A DNA stretch of 64,000 nt. Source: Hymenobacter yonginensis (GTDB lineage Bacteria; Bacteroidota; Bacteroidia; Cytophagales; Hymenobacteraceae). The stretch spans positions 124,001-188,000 of the forward strand of contig NZ_CP115397.1 of the NCBI RefSeq assembly GCF_027625995.1, written 5' to 3'. Numbering within the stretch: the stretch's first letter is position 1; every line of letters begins with the position of its first letter. Positions 50,331 through 57,155 of this stretch are shown here, in pieces. The notes under the pieces are model-generated. The model saw nothing but the letters and a program-made list of their open reading frames with translations. It had not been told where the DNA came from and made no database searches. Both the position numbers and the translations under genes were made by a program.

Positions 50331-50361
50331 CTGAGGGATATATAACCTAGCAGCGTGTTGG

Positions 50362-50850
50362 CTAAAAAGCCGAGTAACAAATTTCCTCAACTTGCTGGCC
50401 TTGCAAAGTTGACTGGCGCTGACGCACGGTTAGCGTTGATTCGGACAATTCGGTAATATCGTACACGTTGGACTGGCCCGCAGTGAAGGGATGGGGCAAG
50501 GCCGCAATTAGCTGCGACTCGTCACTTCCAGGTCTAAAACTCCACGTATACACCCGCTGTTGAGGGTCGCCCGGGGCGCAGGTCGAGGGGCCTTCATCAA
50601 GCAAAAGGGTAGTGTTGCGCTCAAACCTGAGAAAGTCATCATGCCAACAGGCGGGCCGAGCATCGAAAACATTGCCTCCAGTGAAGGCTTTTTGATTTGA
50701 ACCAGAAAGGGTCAGGGTGTGCCCGACTTCTCGCCATGGGCGGCGGGTGAGCAGGTCGGCCTTAGAGGGGGAAGCAACCGGCGTTTCTGCCTCTTTCTTG
50801 CAGGAAAAGAGTAGGCCGACTGTAGCCAGAAATAACAGGGACTTTCGCAT
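50362..50850 (-). CDS. lipocalin-like lipoprotein
   Basis: 162 residues from the ATG at 50850. The signal and lipobox (RKSLLFLATVGLLFSC) are followed by KKEAETP and LLTRRPWREVGHTLTL, the usual opening of Bacteroidota lipocalin-like proteins. FLRFERNTTLLLDEGPSTCAPGDPQQRVYTWSF, YDITELSESTLTVRQ complete the strand pattern. Unknown ligand. Single-gene cassette. Confidence 0.72.
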   Translation of the reverse strand: MRKSLLFLATVGLLFSCKKEAETPVASPSKADLLTRRPWREVGHTLTLSGSNQKAFTGGNVFDARPACWHDDFLRFERNTTLLLDEGPSTCAPGDPQQRVYTWSFRPGSDESQLIAALPHPFTAGQSNVYDITELSESTLTVRQRQSTLQGQQVEEICYSAF

Positions 50851-50906
50851 TGAGGTAGAAATAGGTAAAGGCAAGGAACAAGATAAGGCAACAGCATGGC
50901 ACACGC

Positions 50907-50942
50907 GTTTAGAAAAACGGTGATTAGGCGAAACGAGCGTTA
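50907..50942 (+). repeat. cassette repeat F23
   Basis: GTTTAGAAAAACGGTGATTA then GGCGAAACGAGCGTTA. It is followed at once by GAACGCGTTTTCAACGCGTTC, a second perfect small palindrome-like stretch at 50946-50966. Confidence 0.93.
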
Positions 50943-50974
50943 CTTGAACGCGTTTTCAACGCGTTCGCATCAAG

Positions 50975-51229
50975 ATGGAGGACCTTCAATTTCCTTTGTT
51001 TTTGCTCACCTACATCCAGGAACACGATGGCAAGTGGTACTGGTACCAATTGGACCGCGCGGTGAGCACCACGGAAGGCTTGAACGGTCGGTCTTTGCGG
51101 CGAGAACTCGACGCGTTACATGCTGCGGGATTGATGGAGAGCCAGGAAGTAGCGGGTCGACTACGTTACTTTATTACCGACAACGGCAGACAGTTTGTGG
51201 CGACAGGTGGCAACAGCCAGCAGCTGTAA
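50975..51229 (+). CDS. small winged-helix-like protein
   Basis: 84 residues, soluble: FPLFLLTYIQEHDGKWYWYQLDRAVSTTEGLNGRSLRRELDALHAAGLMESQEVAGRLRYFITDNGRQFVATGG. The order (helix, short strand, recognition-type helix LRRELDALHAAGLM, wing VAGRLRYFITDNGRQFV) resembles a PadR- or ArsR-type winged helix. Regulator or toxin-neutralising protein; not decided. It is the last cassette gene before the terminal palindrome. Confidence 0.6.
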   Translation: MEDLQFPLFLLTYIQEHDGKWYWYQLDRAVSTTEGLNGRSLRRELDALHAAGLMESQEVAGRLRYFITDNGRQFVATGGNSQQL

Positions 51230-51244
51230 CAAGGGCCCTTTAAT

Positions 51245-51279
51245 GTTTAGTCAAAAGGGTCTGCCTGCAAACGGGCGGC
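51245..51279 (+). repeat. cassette repeat F24 (last of array)
   Basis: GTTTAGTCAAAAGGGTCTGC then CTGCAAACGGGCGGC. Its right two thirds form one arm of the 30-bp palindrome at 51257-51322. Confidence 0.75.
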
Positions 51280-51322
51280 TGTACACACTAGGGTGCACAG
51301 CCGCCCGTTTGCAAGCAGACCC
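51257..51322. terminator. 30-bp palindrome closing the cassette array
   Basis: Arms 51257-51286 and 51293-51322 pair at 28 of 30 positions, with a 6-base loop. It lies between convergent genes and can end both transcripts. Because the left arm is built from the last cassette repeat, it also looks like an inverted duplication of that site, possibly the end of the array. Confidence 0.85.
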
Positions 51323-51331
51323 TCTGCGGTC

Positions 51332-51961
51332 TTAGTAAGGGCTCTTCATGGTCTGCGCCTCTGCGGGGAGCACGAAGAATGTGTTGCTCAGCTTCAGCGG
51401 GTGTACCCCGGTCGCCACGCTTTCCAGGCTAAACTGAGGGGTTTCGATCACCATCTTCAGCGGCACCGCACCCGCTTGCGAGAGGTAGGCATACCAGTTG
51501 CCGTACCGGTGCGCTTTGTACAGGTCTTGCTGCACCGGCAGCCGCGGGCTGAAGTAGTATTTCTGCACCCCGCTGCGGCACACCAGCGTCAACTCGTCGC
51601 AGGTATACCCCATGATCGTCGTGGCGCCTGTGCGAAGCGTGGTGCTCAGCACGCTGTCGGGGTTCACGGCACCGTCATTCCAGAGCAGCTTGTTCAAACC
51701 GGCGACCTTGCTGTACAGCTTGTTTTCGCTGTTCCGGTACAACTGCCAGGCCACCTGCGTTCCGTTGAGCTCGGACCGGTAATCGCCACCCTTGATGTAC
51801 CAGTTCTGCACGTCGCCCATCAGAGCGGTGAGCTGTGCATCGGAGAGACCAGGGGTTTTGCTCTGATAGGTGTTGCGGTACACGATTTTGCCCTCGAAGT
51901 GCTGGGCATGGGCTACGAGGCAGTTAACTACCAAGGCCAGAGCGAATAGAAGTTGTTTCAT
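51332..51961 (-). CDS. GLPGLI-family-like exported protein
   Basis: 209 residues. The signal peptide (KQLLFALALVVNCLVAHAQ) is followed by HFEGKIVYRNTYQSK, a central NWYIKGGDYRSELNGT strand pair, TTIMGYTCDELTLVCRSG and YAYLSQAGAVPLKMVIETPQFSLESVATGVHP. This is the strand order of GLPGLI/DUF4412-type proteins, common outer-envelope or periplasmic proteins of Bacteroidota with unknown role. First core-type gene right of the array. Confidence 0.72.
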   Translation of the reverse strand: MKQLLFALALVVNCLVAHAQHFEGKIVYRNTYQSKTPGLSDAQLTALMGDVQNWYIKGGDYRSELNGTQVAWQLYRNSENKLYSKVAGLNKLLWNDGAVNPDSVLSTTLRTGATTIMGYTCDELTLVCRSGVQKYYFSPRLPVQQDLYKAHRYGNWYAYLSQAGAVPLKMVIETPQFSLESVATGVHPLKLSNTFFVLPAEAQTMKSPY

Positions 51962-52120
51962 GTTGAACGGGGTGGGGGTTGGATACTAGTGATTTGGAAA
52001 GAGTATGCTGACAAGTGAAACTATTTTGGTTGGGGTATGGCTGGCTGGGCTTCCGACTGCGCCCCTTGTGGACGCTGCCGGGGAACAGGCTACGCCTCAC
52101 CCGCTCTCACCCAGCGTGGC

Positions 52121-52741
52121 TTAGACGCCGGGGGCCTCTTCCAGTTCGCGCAGGTTGGATTCCATGGCCTGTATGCGGCTGAAAAAAACAGCCCGGTAAT
52201 ACCAATACCTAATCAGGAAGGAAAAACCAGTCAGGGCCACGGAAGCCAGGCTACTGGTAGCAAAAGGTAGTCCGAGGCTGGGCAGCTCAAACACCGCGTA
52301 AAAGGCCACGGGGGAGACCACCAGAAAGACGGCGTTGGTGAATCGGTAATACTTGTTGAACGCTGTCAGGGTGCGGCGGAGCGCTTCCCTCGAGCTGGCA
52401 ACCGTATTCTCCGAGAAGATCTCTTCCTGTCGGCGGTAGGTCCACCCGGAGAACAGAGCGAAACCTACTAAGACGGCGACCAAGGGAAGCTTCACGGCCA
52501 GGGCGCTCCCTCCCAGGCCCCGGTGGTAGTTCCAAGCTAAGTAACCAACCGTCAGCAGAAGCAGCAGGGCGGCATTCCACCCGCCGATCCGGTTCCAGAA
52601 GGCACTCTTTTCCCGCAACTCCCCCAAAGCGCTGGTGTTCCGTTCTATGATCCTCTCCAAGGTCGCACGGGTATGCCTCCCCGGTTCAGCTCCTTCCCTG
52701 CGGGGGGCATCCCAGCTTTTTTTGAATTCGTCCAGTTCCAT
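52121..52741 (-). CDS. membrane protein, putative anti-sigma partner
   Basis: 206 residues. A cytosolic N-terminus (ELDEFKKSWDAPRREGAEPGRHTRATLERIIERNTSALGELREK) precedes four hydrophobic segments (AALLLLLTVGYLAW, LPLVAVLVGFALFSGW, AVFLVVSPVAFYAVF, SSLASVALTGFSFLIRYWYY). It starts 1 base after the sigma-factor stop, so the pair is co-translated. The standard ZAS anti-sigma zinc motif is missing. Its role as sigma inhibitor is inferred from position. Confidence 0.68.
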   Translation of the reverse strand: MELDEFKKSWDAPRREGAEPGRHTRATLERIIERNTSALGELREKSAFWNRIGGWNAALLLLLTVGYLAWNYHRGLGGSALAVKLPLVAVLVGFALFSGWTYRRQEEIFSENTVASSREALRRTLTAFNKYYRFTNAVFLVVSPVAFYAVFELPSLGLPFATSSLASVALTGFSFLIRYWYYRAVFFSRIQAMESNLRELEEAPGV

Positions 52742-52742
52742 G

Positions 52743-53222
52743 TTAGGCTAGGCTGATGAGTGTTCGTAGTTGGCTTTTGATTCGGTGGAGTTTGTAGCCC
52801 ACGTTCGTCTCCGAGATGCCCAGCACCTCGGCCATCTCCCGGTAGCTGCAGTCCTCCAGGTAGAGCAGGGTCAGGGCCTGGTCCACTTGGGAGAGCCGCC
52901 GGATGGCCCGGTGCATGGCCGCCATTTCCTCGCTGGGGCCACCCTCCACGGCCGGCACCTGGAAGGCCTCGGGGCCCAGCTCGACGAACCGCTCGGTTCT
53001 GGTTTCCTTCCGCAGCCGGGTGAGCGCGGTGTTGAGAGCAACCTGGTACAGCCAGGTAGTGACCTTGGCGCCGCCCCGGAACGTGGGGTAAGAGCGCCAG
53101 AGCTGGAGCACAATATCCTGGAAAAGGTCTTCCCGGTCCTGCTGGGAGTTGCCGTACAGGTTGCAGACCTTGTGGAGAAGGCCCTGCTGGGTTTCGATGA
53201 GTAGAAGGAACTGCTCTTTCAA
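52743..53222 (-). CDS. ECF-type RNA polymerase sigma factor
   Basis: 159 residues from a TTG at 53222; the frame is open a further 20 or so codons with no ATG, so the start is uncertain. Sigma-70 region 2 is LHKVCNLYGNSQQDREDLFQDIVLQLWRSYPTFRGGAKVTTWLYQVALNTALTRLRKE. Region 4 is MHRAIRRLSQVDQALTLLYLEDCSYREMAEVLGISETNVGYKLHRIKSQLR, with a clear helix-turn-helix. It directs RNA polymerase to envelope or stress promoters not seen here. Confidence 0.9.
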   Translation of the reverse strand: MKEQFLLLIETQQGLLHKVCNLYGNSQQDREDLFQDIVLQLWRSYPTFRGGAKVTTWLYQVALNTALTRLRKETRTERFVELGPEAFQVPAVEGGPSEEMAAMHRAIRRLSQVDQALTLLYLEDCSYREMAEVLGISETNVGYKLHRIKSQLRTLISLA

Positions 53223-53281
53223 GATGCTGGGTATTTCCCCATTAGTCGAGGAAAGCGCGGAATCCTTAGAGAATCCCCAGA

Positions 53282-53307
53282 TTTATTTTTCGCATGAGAA
53301 AAATAAA
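53282..53307. promoter_or_regulatory. perfect 10-bp AT-rich inverted repeat upstream of the sigma gene
   Basis: TTTATTTTTC (53282-53291) and GAAAAATAAA (53298-53307) pair perfectly around a 6-base loop, 60 bases upstream of the likely start. It may be an operator or a terminator. Confidence 0.5.
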
Positions 53308-53405
53308 AGGGCGAACCCATTGGGCAACACCTGATTCACACGGGTATATAGCTAGGGGGTGAGGGATTCAATCAAGACCCAAAAAGCCTTGAATCGCCTG
53401 CTGTC

Positions 53406-53440
53406 GTTCAGCAAAACGGTGATCAGGAACGCTGGGGCCT
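53406..53440 (+). repeat. orphan cassette repeat outside the array
   Basis: GTTCAGCAAAACGGTGATCA is an intact left box; the right box is gone (GGAACGCTGG). No gene stands next to it. A footprint of a lost or excised cassette is likely. Confidence 0.7.
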
Positions 53441-53782
53441 CAGAAAAAACAAGACTTTTCCGGGTCTGGGCCCACTCGCTCCTCCCCTATCGCGGTTGCG
53501 TCCCTTCACATAATGTCCGTTATAAGCGCCCTCTTAGAATAGTGGTGGTTTTGATCTCCCAGCGCGACTTGATGCCGGTGTGGTACTTCCCCATGTATTG
53601 CCTTGAATATTGATTGTGATTTTTAAGCAAGTGGAAGATGCCTATGGATACATCAGTGGTTTGCTATAACGTAAACTCACCCCACGGTAGTGGCTATATA
53701 TGGGCTTTGGTTAAAAGTTTGGTATAAAGGTTAAATGCTGGTGACCGTGTGCATGCCAGTCTATCCAATGCCAGCCCGAGCA

Positions 53783-53798
53783 CTTAAGATTTCTTAAG
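53783..53798. promoter_or_regulatory. CTTAAG-N4-CTTAAG box upstream of the methyltransferase gene
   Basis: Two CTTAAG half-sites with a 10-base period, 67 bases before the start. OmpR/PhoB-family regulators bind paired half-sites at this spacing, and PmrA-type proteins prefer YTTAAG. A similar box is at 60662. Confidence 0.55.
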
Positions 53799-53864
53799 AA
53801 GTTTCGGCCCCGGGGCTTAACAAATGGGGCAGAGCTTTGCAGCGAACCAACGGCTACAACCGGC

Positions 53865-54443
53865 ATGCTGCTATCCTTCCTGAAGGAATACCTCCACCAC
53901 CCCGCCATGACGGGCGCGCTGGCCCCCAGCTCGGCGCATCTGGCCCGGCGCATGGCCGCCCAGATTGATTTTGACCGGGCCCACTGCCTGGTGGAATACG
54001 GCCCCGGCACGGGAGTATTCACCGATGTGCTGATTCGGCAGCGGCGGCCGGGCACTGTCGTGGTGGCAATCGAGGCGAATCCGGCCTTCTGCCGGCTGCT
54101 GCGGGCCCGCTACAGCGGGGTGCCCCACGTGCACATCATCCACGGCTCGGCGGGCCGGGCGGGGGAATGCCTGCGCCAGCTCGGGCTGCCGGCGGCCGAC
54201 TACGTCGTTTCGGGGCTGCCCTTTGCCTCGCTGCCGCGGCAGGTGTCACGCCAGATTCTGGGCACCACCCGCCGCCTGCTGCGGCCGGGAGGCAAGCTGG
54301 TGCTTTTCCAGTACACCACCCGCAAAAAGAAGCTGTTCGACGAATGCTTCACGCTGTGCCGCCAGTCGCGGGTGCTGCTCAATTTCCCGCCGGCCTTTGT
54401 GCTGACCTACGCGGCGCGCCATGAGGCGGAGGCCACCGCCTAA
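53865..54443 (+). CDS. phospholipid N-methyltransferase-like SAM enzyme
   Basis: 192 residues. LVEYGPGTGVFTDVL is the SAM-binding motif I, VVVAIEANPAFCRLLRARY motif II, VHIIHGSAG, then VVSGLPFASLPRQVSRQILGTTRRLLRPGGKLVLFQYT. The SGLPF motif and short length are typical of the PmtA/KsgA-like phospholipid methyltransferase family. It could methylate phosphatidylethanolamine or another small membrane lipid. The CTTAAG pair upstream suggests regulation by the two-component system at 56475. Confidence 0.82.
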   Translation: MLLSFLKEYLHHPAMTGALAPSSAHLARRMAAQIDFDRAHCLVEYGPGTGVFTDVLIRQRRPGTVVVAIEANPAFCRLLRARYSGVPHVHIIHGSAGRAGECLRQLGLPAADYVVSGLPFASLPRQVSRQILGTTRRLLRPGGKLVLFQYTTRKKKLFDECFTLCRQSRVLLNFPPAFVLTYAARHEAEATA

Positions 54444-54530
54444 TACCCGGCAACGGGATAAGTAATGCTGCCGTGGCAGAAGGATACCTGTCCCCCCTTA
54501 TTCACCACGCCAATTGTCCAGACCTCTACC

Positions 54531-56306
54531 ATGAAACCCTTTGCTACCACTCTGCGGCAGCTGGCTGCCGTGCTGCTGCTGCTGCTGTTTGCGCGGCCCG
54601 CAAACGCCTACCACTACGGGGAGCACCGGCTGATCGGTGACCAGGGCTTTGCCACGTTTATGCGCTGGCTGGTTGCCAGCCGGCAACTGGGCACCCCGGA
54701 GCAGACGCGGGCCTGGGCCGCCACGCACGGCGGCGTGGTCTACGACAGCACGGAGCAGGCCTACACGCTGCAGCGCCTGTCGGCGGGGCCAAACCGCGTG
54801 AGCTACGGGGCGCTCAACGGGCTGGCCGGTGACCATGCCGAGAACCCGCTGGAGCTGGAAGAGGGCCTGCGCTACGAACAGTCGCGCCTACACCAGATTC
54901 TGGCCCTGCACAATCAGGCCCTGCGCACCTTCCAGACCGCCGCCGCCGACAACGACCTGGCCCGCCTCGACAACAACTACCTACGGCTGGCCCTGACCAA
55001 CTTCTCCCATTTCTTCCACTACGGCCGCGCGTTCGACTGGCACTTCACGGCCTTTGACGCGGCCCGGCTGGAGGCGGCCCTGGACCCGGCCCGGGCGGCG
55101 GCGGCCTTTCAGGAGCTGTCCCGCACAAACGTGCTCAATATGTACGTTTCGGGCCACCTGATGGCCTTGCAGCTGGCCGAGCGCGCGGGCCAGCTGCTGG
55201 CCACCGACCCGGTTGCCGCCGACCGGTATCTGTCGTACGCGGTGATCTACAACAGCTTTGCCGACCACTTTCTGCAGGACAGCTTTGCTGCCGGCCACAT
55301 GGTCGTGAACCGCAACGTATTCGCCTCCTTCACCAACAACAAGGCCCTGCACGACCTCTACAACCGCAAGGGCGTGGAAGTAGCCAACCTGCAGGGCGAA
55401 ACCTGGCGGGCCTACGGCGACGGCTCCTTTAACCAGACCCACGGCAGCTGGCAGCAGGCACCTACCCTGCAGGCTATTGCCTACCCCGACCTCACGCCCG
55501 AGTCGGAGCGGGCGGTGCAGGCCGTGAGCCTCTCGCTGCGGGAGGTGTGGCAGGCGTTCCAGGCAGCCCGAGAAGGCCGGCCTCTTGCCTGGCGGGCGCA
55601 GCTGCCAACCCAGAAAGAACAGCTGGGGCCCTTTTTTCGCCAGCACTTCCAGGCCCTGGCCCTGATTCCCGTCCCGTTCAATACGCCCATTGCGCGCTAC
55701 CTGCCGCAGGCCGCCAACCTGCCGGAGCTGCAGCAGCGTACCCAGCTGCTGGACAACCAGCGCTTCGAGCGCAGCCGGGTGGGCAATTCGCTGAGCATCG
55801 GCATCGGCAACGTGGTCTTCTCGCAGGACACGTACTACGCCGACACCGAATTCCGCCTCCAGACCTCCCCGTTCGTGTACCGCTACCAGTACAACCCCGT
55901 CACGCGCACCCAGCGCTTCGGCAACTACCAGGTGCGGCCCACGCTGGTGTACACCACGGGCCGCATCCAGCGGCCGGAAAGCAGCCCGCGCAAAACCTAC
56001 ACGGTGAAAGGCGGGCTCAGCCTGAACGCCGACTACTGGCTGGCGCCCCGCCGGTTTGCCGGCTTGTATTCCTACCTGCAGGCCGGCGTGTACAAAGAAG
56101 AACAGGCCCCGCTCAAGACCCTGCTGGCTCCCAGCGTCGGCCTGCAGCTGGGTTCGTTGGTGGGCATTCGCTACTATGAGCTTCCCATCTGGCTGCGGCT
56201 GCCGGCCCAGCTGCTGCTGCCGCTCAAGATCCGGGCCAATACGCAGCTGGTGCCCGGCCAGCGGCCGGTATATTACTTCTCCACCGAGCTGGACCTGTTC
56301 TACTAA
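54531..56306 (+). CDS. phospholipase-C-like domain fused to an outer-membrane beta-barrel
   Basis: 591 residues from the ATG at 54531. Signal peptide: AAVLLLLLFARPANA. Residues 24-300 are helical and histidine/aspartate-rich (YHYGEHRLIGDQGFATFMRWL, FSHFFHYGRAFDWHFTAFDAARL, YNSFADHFLQDSFAAGHM), as in zinc-dependent phospholipase C/P1-nuclease folds; the H-x-x-Q-D-x-F-x-x-G-H set is the best metal-site candidate. Residues about 420-591 are amphipathic strands with aromatic ends (TYYADTEFRLQTSPFVYRYQYN, YYFSTELDLFY), ending in F-Y as outer-membrane barrels do. Likely an outer-membrane lipid hydrolase (inference). Confidence 0.65.
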   Translation: MKPFATTLRQLAAVLLLLLFARPANAYHYGEHRLIGDQGFATFMRWLVASRQLGTPEQTRAWAATHGGVVYDSTEQAYTLQRLSAGPNRVSYGALNGLAGDHAENPLELEEGLRYEQSRLHQILALHNQALRTFQTAAADNDLARLDNNYLRLALTNFSHFFHYGRAFDWHFTAFDAARLEAALDPARAAAAFQELSRTNVLNMYVSGHLMALQLAERAGQLLATDPVAADRYLSYAVIYNSFADHFLQDSFAAGHMVVNRNVFASFTNNKALHDLYNRKGVEVANLQGETWRAYGDGSFNQTHGSWQQAPTLQAIAYPDLTPESERAVQAVSLSLREVWQAFQAAREGRPLAWRAQLPTQKEQLGPFFRQHFQALALIPVPFNTPIARYLPQAANLPELQQRTQLLDNQRFERSRVGNSLSIGIGNVVFSQDTYYADTEFRLQTSPFVYRYQYNPVTRTQRFGNYQVRPTLVYTTGRIQRPESSPRKTYTVKGGLSLNADYWLAPRRFAGLYSYLQAGVYKEEQAPLKTLLAPSVGLQLGSLVGIRYYELPIWLRLPAQLLLPLKIRANTQLVPGQRPVYYFSTELDLFY

Positions 56307-56474
56307 GTATGTAGACAGAAGTACAGAGTAGTTAGAGCGCCTTTATCGAGTTGTTCGATAGGTATCTGAAAAATCCCAACTACTGATGACGCAGTACGCA
56401 AGCAAAGGGCCTTACCAGTGAGTAACCCTGTTTGCCGGCCTGCGTTGCATCCTACCACGCTTATCCCTCTTCCT

Positions 56475-57155
56475 ATGCCCCCCACCGTACTCATTGTGGA
56501 TGACGAAGCCGAAATCCGCGAGCTGGTTGCCATCTACCTGCAAAGCGACGGCCTGCACACGCTGCAGGCGGCCACGGGCGACGAAGCCCTGCAGCAGCTG
56601 AGCGCGCACTCCGTGCAGCTGGTGGTGCTGGATATCATGCTGGATGAAACGGACGGCTTCGACGTGTGCCGCCGCATCCGCGAGCAGTACACCATGCCCG
56701 TACTGTTTCTGTCGGCCAGGCAGGCCGAAATCGACAAGATCAAGGCCCTGACGCTGGGCGGCGACGACTTTATCACCAAGCCCTTCGGCTCGCTGGAGCT
56801 GCTGGCCCGGGTGAAAGCCCAGCTGCGGCGCTACCTGACCTACAACGCCGCCACCCCGGCGGCCGTGGTCACCATCGGCGAGCTGCGCATCGACACGGAC
56901 CTGCACCAGGTAACGGTGGCCGGGCAGCCGGTACGGCTCACGCCCAAGGAGTTTGAGATCCTGCTGCTGCTGGCCCGCAACCGCGGGTACGTGTTCAGCA
57001 TCGAGAAGATCTACGAAACCATCTGGCAGCAGCCCTACCTGGTGGCCGATAACACAGTGATGGTGCACATTGCGCATCTGCGGCAGAAAATCGAGCCGGA
57101 GCCGCGCACGCCGCAGTACGTGAAAACGGTCTGGGGCTTCGGCTACAAAATGTAA
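56475..57155 (+). CDS. OmpR/VanR-family response regulator
   Basis: 226 residues. Receiver: PTVLIVDDEAEIRELVAIYL, VVLDIMLDETDGFDV with the phospho-Asp, PVLFLSARQ and DDFITKPFGSLELLARV. Output: a PhoB-type winged helix with PVRLTPKEFEILLLLARNRGYVFSIEKIYETIW, MVHIAHLRQKIEPEPRTPQYVKTVWGFGYKM. It activates or represses transcription when phosphorylated by the kinase that follows, whose ATG overlaps its TAA. Probable targets are the flanking genes with CTTAAG boxes. Confidence 0.93.
   Translation: MPPTVLIVDDEAEIRELVAIYLQSDGLHTLQAATGDEALQQLSAHSVQLVVLDIMLDETDGFDVCRRIREQYTMPVLFLSARQAEIDKIKALTLGGDDFITKPFGSLELLARVKAQLRRYLTYNAATPAAVVTIGELRIDTDLHQVTVAGQPVRLTPKEFEILLLLARNRGYVFSIEKIYETIWQQPYLVADNTVMVHIAHLRQKIEPEPRTPQYVKTVWGFGYKM

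Larger units (their letters stand above)
53223..53864. other. 642-base gap with orphan repeat and regulatory box
   Basis: No convincing gene. It holds the sigma-gene leader, an orphan left-box repeat at 53406 and the CTTAAG pair at 53783. The last 200 bases are AT-rich and probably contain the promoter of the methyltransferase gene. Confidence 0.55.

Noticed and set aside
27041-51322. The repeats as classical integron attC sites
   Set aside because: Short copies (about 35 bases) are below attC length, begin with GTTYA, and do not show the opposing RYYYAAC and GTTRRRY cores or a long imperfect stem. No integrase gene is in the window. The integron idea is kept only as an analogy.
27041-51322. 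CRISPR-like regular repeat array
   Set aside because: Spacing is 300-3500 bases with genes between the repeats, and no cas genes are present.
27041-51322. The repeats as ordinary promoters or terminators
   Set aside because: Their polarity does not follow gene direction, no Bacteroidota -7 TAnnTTTG box is visible in them, and most copies lack a stable stem with a T-run. A secondary promoter role is not excluded.
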